Below, one piece after another: positions 1-7,813 of a DNA stretch of 31,826 nucleotides. This stretch comes from H111-94 sp034436045. Lineage in GTDB: Bacteria > Chloroflexota > Ktedonobacteria > Ktedonobacterales > Ktedonobacteraceae. Numbering within the stretch: the first letter of the stretch is position 1; every line of letters starts with the position of its first letter. A model generated the notes under the pieces. The model was not told where the DNA came from, searched no databases, and saw only the letters and a program-made list of their open reading frames with translations. The stretch spans positions 1 through 31,826 of the forward strand of contig DAOTVZ010000149.1 in NCBI GenBank assembly GCA_034436045.1, written 5' to 3'. The position numbers were made by a program, and so were the translations under genes.

Positions 1-396
<396 letters not shown>

Positions 397-461
397 CATG
401 TCTACTGCCTGTCTTGATAGCGGTAATATTGAGGAAAGACACAAAGGCGGTTGCTAGATAC

Positions 462-509
462 AAAAAGAGGGCAGCATACGAATGAACTATCGGTATGCTG
501 CCCTTTTTT
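462..509 (+). terminator. rRNA operon intrinsic terminator
   Basis: A perfect 11-bp stem, GGGCAGCATAC (469-479) with GTATGCTGCCC (493-503), has a 13-base loop. It is preceded by AAAAA and followed by TTTTTT. It closes transcription coming from the 23S gene. The A-tract on the other side means it could also stop transcription on the minus strand. Confidence 0.93.
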
Positions 510-566
510 GTTCATGACGGCCTTCTATGATACGCTTGAAAAAGTCAGAAGCGAGACGGGCGCTAC

Positions 567-595
567 TCGACGCTGTTGGTACAATGCTGTACAAT
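567..595 (+). promoter_or_regulatory. putative sigma-A-type promoter for the 642 gene
   Basis: TCGACG (567-572) and TACAAT (590-595) are separated by 17 bases, with four of six and five of six consensus matches. Transcription would start near 602. That leaves a normal leader for an ATG at 642 but almost none for the ATG at 615. This is inference from sequence match only. Confidence 0.45.
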
Positions 596-641
596 CTAAA
601 CGGCGATATATTCTATGTTTAGGAACGATGTGGAATCTGCG

Positions 642-1097
642 ATGAGTGAGAATGAACCGATAAGAAGAACCCCAATTAGCGTCGTGCGCTTTGGCATGGG
701 AAAAGAAATACAACTGTATCCGACGGAACTGGTGATAACGGCGCAGGAAGAAGATCAGGAGTTGCGTGTTCAACTGGACTGGATTAAACGCCTTATTCTC
801 GTCCCCGGTGACCCGAATCCCGGCAAGCTGGTGTTAATGGCCGATATGGACGATGATACGAGGGTGATTCTGGTAGAGGGTATGAGCAATGTGCGTGATT
901 TTCGTGCCATGTTGCCGCGCCTGTTGGAGTTAAAACCTGATCTGGAACTTGACCCACCCGATATGAGCGAGCAGTTGTGGCAGGCACTGAATACCCGCCG
1001 CGCCTGGATGCTGACCTGCTATGGCTCGTTTTTAATCATCTGCGTCTTACTCTATCTGTTCTATCTGGCGGTGTCCTATCTGGGCGCACATCACTAG
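642..1097 (+). CDS. hypothetical protein with C-terminal membrane anchor
   Basis: I do not recognise this protein of about 151 residues. Most of it is a charged, soluble domain of alternating hydrophobic and charged residues, suggestive of a small beta-rich fold. It ends in one membrane helix (about CYGSFLIICVLLYLFYLAVSYL) with only five residues after it, so it looks like a tail-anchored protein facing the cytoplasm. The ATG at 615 is in frame and would add nine residues. I prefer 642 because the predicted promoter leaves the upstream ATG almost leaderless; neither start has a strong ribosome binding site. It is the first gene after the rRNA terminator and ends one base before the reading frame of the next gene, which suggests co-transcription. 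Confidence 0.72.
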   Translation: MSENEPIRRTPISVVRFGMGKEIQLYPTELVITAQEEDQELRVQLDWIKRLILVPGDPNPGKLVLMADMDDDTRVILVEGMSNVRDFRAMLPRLLELKPDLELDPPDMSEQLWQALNTRRAWMLTCYGSFLIICVLLYLFYLAVSYLGAHH

Positions 1098-1113
1098 AAT
1101 GAAGGCGAAAGCT

Positions 1114-2025
1114 ATGTTTCTAGCAGAGGGCATTACACGTATGCCTGACATGAGCGCAGATGAGCGCGTGCGCGTCTATCGACGCTCGTTGCAGATGGAG
1201 GGCGAGTTTGAGCAGATGGAGGTGGATAGTTATGTTGTGGTGACACAGTGTTTTGTTGCTGTACTGGATACATTGCTCTGTCCAGAAGATATGCAGGTTG
1301 TGATGCAGGATGTACAGGGTATGTTGCCTGGACGCCAATTGCTTGTCGTCAATAGTCACGCGGATTGGGATCATTGTTGGGGCAACGGCTATTTTAGTGG
1401 TACACGTGCGGTTCCGGTAATAGCTCAGGATTATGGTCTGACGCGGCAATACTCGGAGGAGGCGCTAACCGAGTTGCGTGTCTATCAGCAGCGCTATCCC
1501 CTTTTTAGAAATGTTGTGCTGGTCGCGCCGACGATTACGTTTGCACAACGACTAACACTGCATGGCGGCGATTTGAGCATCGAACTTTTTGCGGCTCCTG
1601 GCCATCAGCGTGACCATATTGCGGCCTGGATACCTGAACTACGCCTGTTGTTGGCCTTTGACGCCGTTGAGATGCCCGTACCGATTCTTGAGAATGCTGA
1701 GAGTGTGCCGCTGATGCAGCAGACGCTGGAACGCTTTCTGGCCCTGCATCCTCAGCGTGTTCTCTGCTCGCATGGCAAGACTACCGACATTGAGCAGGTA
1801 GAACGCAACCTGGAGTATCTACGTGAGATTGAGCGGCGCTGTCAGCGTTTTCTGGCCGCGTATCACCCCTCGGCGGCTGAGTTGGAGCTGCCCGCCGCGC
1901 TGATCGGTTATTCCTTTGAGGAAGTAATCGCGCAGCTCGCAGAGCCGGTTGATCATACTTTCTACTCCTGGGCGCATGACAACAATGTGCGCTGTGTGCT
2001 GCAATGGCTCATGAATCGTTCTTGA
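1114..2025 (+). CDS. metallo-beta-lactamase-fold hydrolase
   Basis: A metallo-beta-lactamase-fold protein of about 303 residues. The metal motif reads SHADWDH, a variant of HxHxDH in which the second histidine is an aspartate. The later ligand positions look present: a His in APGHQRDH, an Asp in LLAFDAVEMP and a His in LCSHGKTTD. These fit a two-metal site that activates water; the substrate cannot be told. The frame opens at 1099, but AAGG at 1102-1105 sits correctly for the ATG at 1114. The 3' end overlaps the convergent lipoprotein gene by 17 bases. No signal peptide is evident, so it is probably cytoplasmic. Confidence 0.86.
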   Translation: MFLAEGITRMPDMSADERVRVYRRSLQMEGEFEQMEVDSYVVVTQCFVAVLDTLLCPEDMQVVMQDVQGMLPGRQLLVVNSHADWDHCWGNGYFSGTRAVPVIAQDYGLTRQYSEEALTELRVYQQRYPLFRNVVLVAPTITFAQRLTLHGGDLSIELFAAPGHQRDHIAAWIPELRLLLAFDAVEMPVPILENAESVPLMQQTLERFLALHPQRVLCSHGKTTDIEQVERNLEYLREIERRCQRFLAAYHPSAAELELPAALIGYSFEEVIAQLAEPVDHTFYSWAHDNNVRCVLQWLMNRS

Positions 2026-3244
2026 ACGGTCTTTGTGCTGTATTTTCTGGTTCTCTCCGTTGACTGCGAGTGGTTCTTCTGTGCCTGTTGCGCGTTGTAA
2101 TGAGGATGAGCAATGAGAAGAGCAGCAGCACAACTAGCCAGGGGAAGAGATTGGCTGGGCTAAGGCCACCGCTAGTGCCGGGATAGACGTAGACATCGTT
2201 GCTGGCGGCGTAGAGTTGAGTATAGTTGGTGGCCCCGATCACCATTGCATAGACGGGTGTGCCTTTGGGCATGCCACTGGCGATGGCGCGCCAGTCCTGA
2301 CCGCCATCGTCGCTGCGAAAGGCACCAATTGAGGTGCCTGCGTAGACGGTGGCGGCGTTACTGCCACGAAAATCGATGAGCAATGTGTAGATGTTGAGGG
2401 CATAGAGGTTCTGGGTGCCTGTACTCCAGTGTGCGCCATCATCTTGCGAACGATAAAAGCCGTGATTGGTACCTACGTAGAGCAGGCCGGGTGCGCCGCC
2501 GCTGTCGGCTGCCGGTACGACGACGTTGACTGCGGTATGTGCTGGTATGCCTTCCATCGCTGGTTGCCATCCATGTCCCTGACTGTCCGCATAGTAGATA
2601 GTGTTTGAAACGACGGCCCAGAGTCGATGCTGCACCGGGTCATAGGCGATATTATTGATGGTTCCTTGCGGTAAGCCGTTGCTGATCTGCTGCCAGTGAA
2701 GGCCATTATCGCTACTCATCCAGATACCATGTTCCGCGCTACCCACATAGACAACTTGCGGATGATTACTGTCGAAGGCCAGCGAGGTGTAACTATCGGT
2801 AGGAAGCTGTGAACCGGCTGTGTTGACCTGTTGCCAGTGTTGTGCCTGGTCGGTGCTGACAAATAGTCCTCTGTCGGTAGCGGCGTAGAGCTTTATACCG
2901 TTGTCGTCGAAAGAGAGCGCATGAATAGCGATAGGGAGTGTCAGGCCGGTGTGGCGTGCGCGCCAGTCTGCGCCTGCGTCGGTTGAGACATAGACCCCGT
3001 TTTGCAGGTCGCCCGCATAGATTTGTTGCGGATTTTGTGGATTGACCTCAAGGGCGCGAATCTGTTGATGTTGCTGTAAGCCGGTTAATTGCCATGTGCC
3101 CGATCCAAGAACACCGGTGCCGGGGGCACAGGCAGAGAGTAGTAAGAACAGGACGAGGAAAATGCCTGTAAGGGAGAGCGTGTGGCACGATTTATACTTA
3201 TGCATACTATGTGGGTGCTGGCAACAGGTTGGCGACTGACACAT
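2009..3244 (-). CDS. Asp-box (BNR) repeat lipoprotein with C-terminal membrane helix
   Basis: A protein of 411 residues built from repeated Asp-box beta-propeller blades of the sortilin/sialidase type. Visible copies include STDAGADW, STDQAQHW, SSDNGLHW, SQDDGAHW and SDDGGQDW. An N-terminal signal with a lipobox (LLLSAC, Cys39) predicts a lipid-anchored exported protein. Unusually, a membrane helix (about WLVVLLLFSLLILITT) and a basic tail follow at the C-terminus, so it may be fixed at both ends. The start at 3244 has AGAGGA six to seven bases upstream; an ATG at 3205 has none. Asp-box proteins are scaffolds or glycan binders, and catalytic sialidase residues are not evident. It is the last gene of the unit that begins at 7160. 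Confidence 0.85.
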   Translation of the reverse strand: MCQSPTCCQHPHSMHKYKSCHTLSLTGIFLVLFLLLSACAPGTGVLGSGTWQLTGLQQHQQIRALEVNPQNPQQIYAGDLQNGVYVSTDAGADWRARHTGLTLPIAIHALSFDDNGIKLYAATDRGLFVSTDQAQHWQQVNTAGSQLPTDSYTSLAFDSNHPQVVYVGSAEHGIWMSSDNGLHWQQISNGLPQGTINNIAYDPVQHRLWAVVSNTIYYADSQGHGWQPAMEGIPAHTAVNVVVPAADSGGAPGLLYVGTNHGFYRSQDDGAHWSTGTQNLYALNIYTLLIDFRGSNAATVYAGTSIGAFRSDDGGQDWRAIASGMPKGTPVYAMVIGATNYTQLYAASNDVYVYPGTSGGLSPANLFPWLVVLLLFSLLILITTRNRHRRTTRSQRREPENTAQRPFKNDS

Positions 3245-3270
3245 GAGTTCCTCTTTTTCTATCTATCAAA

Positions 3271-4248
3271 TCAGATAAGCAATGAAATTTCTTCACCGAG
3301 TCCTTGCCGACGAGCAAGGTTATAGACGTGAGCGGCGGTGGCGATATCTTCGAGCGCAGTGCCCAGGCCCTTATAGATTGTGATGTCGGTGGGTGACGTG
3401 CGTTGTGGCCGTCTGTAATGAATGATACGGAATAGGTCGTGAATGCGTTGCCAATCGAGTAGGCCCTCGTTAATGGGAATGAGAAAATCACCGGCTTCAA
3501 TCTGGGCCTGCTCGACGGAATCGGTAGAGATGATGCTGCTACGTTGGAGCGTGGTGAAGTCAAGTTCGCGGCGGTGTGCCCAGTTTGAGCCAATGGCATT
3601 GACATGGCAACCGGGTTTGAGCCATTCGCCGTGTAGCACGGGTTCGCTGGCGGTCGTTGCGGTGATAACGATGTCGGCAGGTTCGATGGCCTGACGTGGA
3701 TGGTTGACAGGAATGACCTGTACGTTCAGCAACCGTTGCATTTCCTGGCAAAAGAGTTCGCGTTCGCGGGCGCGACGACTGTAGACATAGACGATGGTGA
3801 TGGGGCGGACGGTGCAGACGCCCATAAGCTGTGTAACGGCTTGCGCGCCTGCACCGATCAAACCGACGATAGTGGCATCTTCGCGGGCCAGATATTTGGT
3901 AGCGACGGCGCTAGTGCCCCCGGTGCGCATGGAACCGATACGTTCGGCCTCGAGGATGGAGAGCAGTTGACCATTCTGGGAACTGAATAGCATGATAAGG
4001 TAACGTATACCTTCGCGTGAGGCGGTATACGTCTTGAAACCCATCACGCCAAAGGGCGCGGCAGCACCGGCGAGAAAAGTAAGTACGCCCTTTGGAATGG
4101 CAATACGGGTGCGTGGATGTTGAACAACGTCATTGCGTCCACTCTGTATACTCTGTGCTAAGGCGTTGAAAGCCTCTTCCAACACCGTAATGGTGTCACG
4201 CATGCTGAGCAATGAGCGCACATGCTTCTCGCGCAAGATCAACGCCAT
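3271..4248 (-). CDS. ornithine cyclodeaminase / mu-crystallin family NAD(P)-dependent enzyme
   Basis: A protein of 325 residues, the normal length for this family. The substrate region includes GFKTYTAS (Lys72) and SMRTGGTSAVATKYLA (Arg108). The Rossmann glycine loop is GLIGAGAQA (129-137). A later conserved patch, GTALEDIATAAHVY, is present. Members act as ornithine or lysine cyclodeaminases, ketimine reductases, alanine dehydrogenases or opine-type synthases, and the sequence alone does not decide among them. Its place in a unit with a cysteine desulfurase and another PLP enzyme suggests small amino-acid metabolism (inference). It lies 57 bases after the zinc-ribbon gene and 26 bases before the lipoprotein gene. 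Confidence 0.9.
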   Translation of the reverse strand: MALILREKHVRSLLSMRDTITVLEEAFNALAQSIQSGRNDVVQHPRTRIAIPKGVLTFLAGAAAPFGVMGFKTYTASREGIRYLIMLFSSQNGQLLSILEAERIGSMRTGGTSAVATKYLAREDATIVGLIGAGAQAVTQLMGVCTVRPITIVYVYSRRARERELFCQEMQRLLNVQVIPVNHPRQAIEPADIVITATTASEPVLHGEWLKPGCHVNAIGSNWAHRRELDFTTLQRSSIISTDSVEQAQIEAGDFLIPINEGLLDWQRIHDLFRIIHYRRPQRTSPTDITIYKGLGTALEDIATAAHVYNLARRQGLGEEISLLI

Positions 4249-4305
4249 ACCATACTATCCTATGCTTTTCTGTTTTTACGTGAGATAGGTTATGATGATT
4301 TATTG

Positions 4306-4686
4306 CTAACGACGAATAATGCGTCTCATATAAACGACCGTTTCCTGTATTTCAACCCCCTTAGGAGGCTTGAGCGTTCTGGTACTTTGCGAGGGAATAA
4401 GTTCTTTAACTCCACTAAGAACGGGTAATGCGCTATCCACTATGTTTTTAGGTGAAGACAGGCGTGCAAGCAAACTACGTCGCAGCAGTTCGAGACCTAC
4501 ACCGATGGCGATGGCACCAACGCCTGCTGCAACGCCGCGTGGGAGCAGGGAATTGTTGAAAATCGCCGGAAGATTGCGCTTGAGCGCAACGAGGCTGGTA
4601 GACGATGTATCTGCTAAATCTGCGCCACAGTGACTACAATACATATCTTCAACTTCGTAGGGGGCATGACAGCTTGGGCATAGCAT
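4306..4686 (-). CDS. zinc-ribbon protein with one membrane segment
   Basis: A 126-residue protein. It opens with a two-knuckle zinc ribbon, CPSC and CSHC, about 14 residues apart. A hydrophobic segment (about GVAAGVGAIAIGVGLELL) lies in the middle, followed by a basic tail ending in RRIIRR. This suggests a small metal-binding protein associated with the membrane. I cannot name its role. AGGAG about ten bases upstream supports the start. It sits between the class V PLP enzyme and the ornithine cyclodeaminase-family gene with short gaps, so co-transcription is likely. Confidence 0.78.
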   Translation of the reverse strand: MLCPSCHAPYEVEDMYCSHCGADLADTSSTSLVALKRNLPAIFNNSLLPRGVAAGVGAIAIGVGLELLRRSLLARLSSPKNIVDSALPVLSGVKELIPSQSTRTLKPPKGVEIQETVVYMRRIIRR

Positions 4687-4731
4687 GGCAAGTGTTCTCC
4701 TCTTACTAAATTCATAAATTCATACAACGGC

Positions 4732-5934
4732 TCAGGATGGTTTGCGAGCTTCTACAATCTCGGCAATGGCGTCGATGACAATCGCATTTTCCTCAATCGT
4801 ATTGTAGAAGTAGGGTGAGAGACGAACCAATCCTGGTCGATAATCGACAATGATATTACGGGCGATGAGTTCCTCAACGATGTGTTGCGGATGTTCGAGT
4901 TCGAGCATGACGATTGAGTTGCGACATTCCGGTTCCTGGGGGGCACGCACGCGCCAGCCATGTTCGCGGGCGCGGGCAATCAGGTCGTTGGTCAGATAGC
5001 GTGTGCGCTCACAGATGCTTTCGACACTGATTTCCTTGATAATATCCAGGCCACCATTCGCGGCATATACGGTGGGTATCGAGGGCGTGCCCAGTTCAAC
5101 GCGAGTAGCGTCAGGCCGGAAATCGAAGTTCGTGATATCGAATTGAAATTGGTGGCGGTGCCCGAACCAGCCTGCGATGGTTGGTTGAAGTAAAGGCAGC
5201 AATCCCTCTCGGATATAGACAAAAGCCAACCCTGGCCCCCCCATCAGCCATTTTAATGTACCTGTCACAAGGAAATCAATATCTAAGGCATTGACATTGA
5301 GCGGGATTTGGCCGGTGCCCTGGTAGTCGTCCACCAGGATGTAGGCACCATGCTTATGGGCAATATCTGCTATCGCGCGAATATCTTGAATATAGCCACT
5401 GGTGAAGAAGACGCGCGAGGTAGCGACCAGAGCCGTTTTCTCATCGACCACCTGCTCATAGGACTCCGCCGGTACGGTGATTCTATCTGGGCTTGTCACC
5501 GCTTGAGTTTCGATGCCGAGTCGCTGTTTGACCATCCATTGATAGGCCAGGGTAGGAAAATCCATCTCGCTGAACACAACTTTGTTGCGTGTGCTATAGT
5601 CCAGCCCGGTAGCGATGGTGCTGAGGGCGACGGAGACGCTGGGGGCAATAGCGACCTCGTGAAGTTGTGCGCCGATGAGCGTGGCGAACTTCTGGCGTAA
5701 TTTGGCAATCTCGCCCAGCCAGATGTCGTACCAGGCATGGGCACCCCACTCGTTCCACATCTCCATAAATTGTGTGATATTTTGCATCGAACGGAGAGAC
5801 AAAGCCCCTAGCGAACAGCTATTGAGATAGGTCTTGCGCTGTAGGATGGGGAACTCTGCCCGGTAGGTGAGAAGTTCAGGATGTTCTATAGCAGGTGGTG
5901 TAGGATATTGCATCCGAGGCTCACCAATAGTCAT
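4732..5934 (-). CDS. class V aminotransferase-fold PLP enzyme
   Basis: A 400-residue PLP enzyme of fold type I, class V, the group that includes kynureninase, isopenicillin-N epimerase-like proteins and cysteine desulfurases. The PLP lysine is Lys228 in GTLKWLMGGPG, and the cofactor Asp/His-region motif is VDDYQGTG (201-208). It lacks the SGSAC catalytic cysteine loop of desulfurases, so it is unlikely to be a second NifS. The exact reaction is unknown. A GAAGGAGA box lies about 12 bases upstream of the chosen ATG. The gene follows the cysteine desulfurase by 59 bases on the same strand. Confidence 0.87.
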   Translation of the reverse strand: MTIGEPRMQYPTPPAIEHPELLTYRAEFPILQRKTYLNSCSLGALSLRSMQNITQFMEMWNEWGAHAWYDIWLGEIAKLRQKFATLIGAQLHEVAIAPSVSVALSTIATGLDYSTRNKVVFSEMDFPTLAYQWMVKQRLGIETQAVTSPDRITVPAESYEQVVDEKTALVATSRVFFTSGYIQDIRAIADIAHKHGAYILVDDYQGTGQIPLNVNALDIDFLVTGTLKWLMGGPGLAFVYIREGLLPLLQPTIAGWFGHRHQFQFDITNFDFRPDATRVELGTPSIPTVYAANGGLDIIKEISVESICERTRYLTNDLIARAREHGWRVRAPQEPECRNSIVMLELEHPQHIVEELIARNIIVDYRPGLVRLSPYFYNTIEENAIVIDAIAEIVEARKPS

Positions 5935-5993
5935 AATACATGTTCTCCTTCAAGCTCAACAATGTTTGTCCGGCAGTAGATGTTCTCTCTATT

Positions 5994-7160
5994 TTACCGC
6001 TTCTCTTTAAGAGAATCTACCGTTTGTGCCAGCAATATTGCCGACCGCATTACCTCTTCCTCAGTGGACCAACGCCCCAGCGTCAAGCGTAAGGCTCCGA
6101 GGGCGCGTTCGTGTGTGTGGCCCATAGCGAGCAGCACGGGGGATGGTTCAGTACTGCCCTCGTGGCAGGCCGAACCGGTTGAACTGGCGAGGGCGGGAGT
6201 CGTGGCCAGCACCTCTTCGCCAATGACGCCATCGATACTAATATTTAACGTATTAGGCAAACGTTCACTCGGATGCCCATTGAGATGAATCTGGCCTGGT
6301 AGCAGGTTTTGCAGGCGTTGTAGCAGCAGATCGCGTAGTTGGCGCAGGCGTTCCTGACCAGTTGGCAATTGCTGATAGGCCAGTTCGGCGGCAGCACCTA
6401 AGGCAACCATATAGGCAACATTCTCTGTGCCCGCGCGGCGTCCCGCTTCCTGCCCCCCGCCGTAGATGGCCGGTTCCAGGTGAGTGCCATGCCGGATGTA
6501 GAGCGCGCCGATACCCTTTGGGGCGTAGAGTTTATGGCCTGCGACGGTGAGTAGATCGACACCGAGGTCAGCAACGCGCGTGCTGATTTTTCCGACGGTT
6601 TGTGAAGCATCGGTGTGCATCAATGCCCCATATCGGTGAGCGATCTCAGCGATATGGGCGATAGGCTGGATGGTGCCAGTTTCATTATTGGCGTGCATGA
6701 TGCTGACCAGGATAGTCTGGTCGTCAATGGCTTTTTCGATATCTGCCGGGTTGACATAGCCCGTGCTATCGACGGGCAGGTAGGTCACGCGAAAGCCGTG
6801 CAGGCGTTCCAGGGCGCGACACACGTTGAGTACTGCCGGATGCTCTGTTACCTGGGTGATGATGTGGTTGCCGCGTTGCCGGTTTGCCAGCGCCGCGCCG
6901 CGAATGGCCAGTGTATCGCTCTCGGAGCCGCAGCCTGTAAAGGTCACTTCGTCCGGCGCGCAACCCAGCAGTTCCGCGAGCTGCGCACGCGCTTTGGCGA
7001 TAGCTTGGCGCGGGAGTTGCGCGTAGGCATGGGAGCTGGAAGGGTTGCCGAAATAGATGCTGAGATAGGGTAGCATCGCATCGACGACGAGAGGGTCAAC
7101 GGGTGTCGTCGCATTATAGTCAAGATAGATAGGGCCGTTAAGTAGAGCCGGGTGCGTCAT
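5994..7160 (-). CDS. iscS: cysteine desulfurase (NifS/IscS type)
   Basis: A 388-residue PLP enzyme that removes sulfur from cysteine as an enzyme-bound persulfide for Fe-S clusters, thiolated tRNA and other acceptors. The N-terminus YLDYNATTP, the ring-stacking His107 (TEHPAV), the PLP Lys210 (VAGHKLYAPKG) and the catalytic Cys332 in SSTGSACHEG are all present, with full family length. AGAGGAAG stands eight bases before the start. It is the first gene of a likely five-gene unit. No IscU, IscR or Suf partner is in the window. NifS-like enzymes can also act on selenocysteine, which is relevant given the selenoprotein candidate in this window, but nothing in the sequence shows it here. Confidence 0.94.
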   Translation of the reverse strand: MTHPALLNGPIYLDYNATTPVDPLVVDAMLPYLSIYFGNPSSSHAYAQLPRQAIAKARAQLAELLGCAPDEVTFTGCGSESDTLAIRGAALANRQRGNHIITQVTEHPAVLNVCRALERLHGFRVTYLPVDSTGYVNPADIEKAIDDQTILVSIMHANNETGTIQPIAHIAEIAHRYGALMHTDASQTVGKISTRVADLGVDLLTVAGHKLYAPKGIGALYIRHGTHLEPAIYGGGQEAGRRAGTENVAYMVALGAAAELAYQQLPTGQERLRQLRDLLLQRLQNLLPGQIHLNGHPSERLPNTLNISIDGVIGEEVLATTPALASSTGSACHEGSTEPSPVLLAMGHTHERALGALRLTLGRWSTEEEVMRSAILLAQTVDSLKEKR

Positions 7161-7209
7161 AGCAGTCTTCCTCTTATTGGATAATTTTTAGATTGTGCCC
7201 GATGAGCAT

Positions 7210-7239
7210 AGTATATCCGAGGCAAAATTGCAAAGGCAA
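7210..7239 (-). promoter_or_regulatory. putative promoter of the cysteine desulfurase unit
   Basis: Read on the minus strand, TTGCCT and TATACT are 18 bases apart, about 45 bases before the desulfurase start. It lies immediately downstream of the glutaredoxin terminator, as expected for a new transcription unit. Based on consensus match only. Confidence 0.45.
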
Positions 7240-7241
7240 TA

Positions 7242-7286
7242 AAAGAGAGGGGCCTGTGTACACGTTTTGGTACAGAGGCCCTTCTT
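7242..7286 (-). terminator. intrinsic terminator after the glutaredoxin-like gene
   Basis: GGGCCTGTGTAC and GTACAGAGGCCC form a 12-bp stem with one mismatch and an eight-base loop. On the minus strand it follows the stop at 7310 by about 25 bases and is trailed by a T-rich CTCTCTTTTATT. The other side reads TTCTTTC, so it may work weakly in both directions. Confidence 0.78.
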
Positions 7287-7309
7287 TCGTAAGAGATAAT
7301 AAATGCTGT

Positions 7310-7588
7310 TTATAGCGAAAATTTGGCGGCCAATTCGCGCGCACTGGGTTCGACGAGTACCGACCCGTCGGGGAAAACGATGGTCGGCACAGAGCGCATA
7401 CCACCGTTGAGGCGCATAACCGTTTCGGCGGCCTGCTCGTCTTTTTCGATATCGATGTAATTGTAGGCGATGCCATGCGAATCAAACCAGCGTTTCGCCA
7501 TGCGGCAATCGCCACACCAGGTAGTAGCGTACATCGTGATTGTCCCGTTTGTTTGAGGGGGCGTTGTAGAATGTGTCAGTTGCTCCAA
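7310..7588 (-). CDS. glutaredoxin-like / thioredoxin-fold protein, TTG start
   Basis: A protein of about 92 residues with a dithiol active site WCGDC (Cys25, Cys28) after the first beta strand ITMYATT, and the cis-proline motif SVPTIVF. These are hallmarks of glutaredoxin-like proteins of the NrdH/mycoredoxin size class, which reduce disulfides in the cytoplasm. A longer reading frame opens at 7702. I instead choose a TTG at 7588 because AAAGGAG (7598-7604) sits nine bases upstream and the resulting length fits the family; the extra 38 residues of the longer frame have no recognisable character. An intrinsic terminator follows, so it is probably monocistronic. Confidence 0.84.
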   Translation of the reverse strand: MEQLTHSTTPPQTNGTITMYATTWCGDCRMAKRWFDSHGIAYNYIDIEKDEQAAETVMRLNGGMRSVPTIVFPDGSVLVEPSARELAAKFSL

Positions 7589-7700
7589 TGTAGAAAACTC
7601 CTTTAATGCTGATAACACGCTGCATAGCCGCGCTAACGGTTCTCCAGCATATGGTAAGAGATACATCTCCGGGTAGGAGAATAGCCAGACAGAGATATTC

Positions 7701-7722
7701 ACTCACTTTAACGCGAGTGAGT
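7701..7722. repeat. short inverted repeat upstream of the glutaredoxin-like gene
   Basis: ACTCACT (7701-7707) and AGTGAGT (7716-7722) are perfect 7-base arms around an eight-base spacer. It lies between the flavoprotein stop and the glutaredoxin start, about 115 bases before the latter. It could be an operator or a weak transcript end; there is no T-tract. Confidence 0.35.
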
Positions 7723-7813
7723 TGTGCTGTATTCCCGACTTGCCAGATGGTTTGAATCCCGCCAGGGGTCTCGCTACAGGTCGTAAAGATGCATCTCTAT
7801 GAGAACGTGCGGT

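Noticed and set aside
451..645. 64-residue open frame over the rRNA terminator
   Set aside because: It lies across the terminator hairpin, lacks a ribosome binding site and has no protein-like composition.
7690..7790. GGTTTGAATCCCGCC resembles a tRNA T-arm
   Set aside because: No D-arm, anticodon arm or acceptor pairing can be built around it in either direction.
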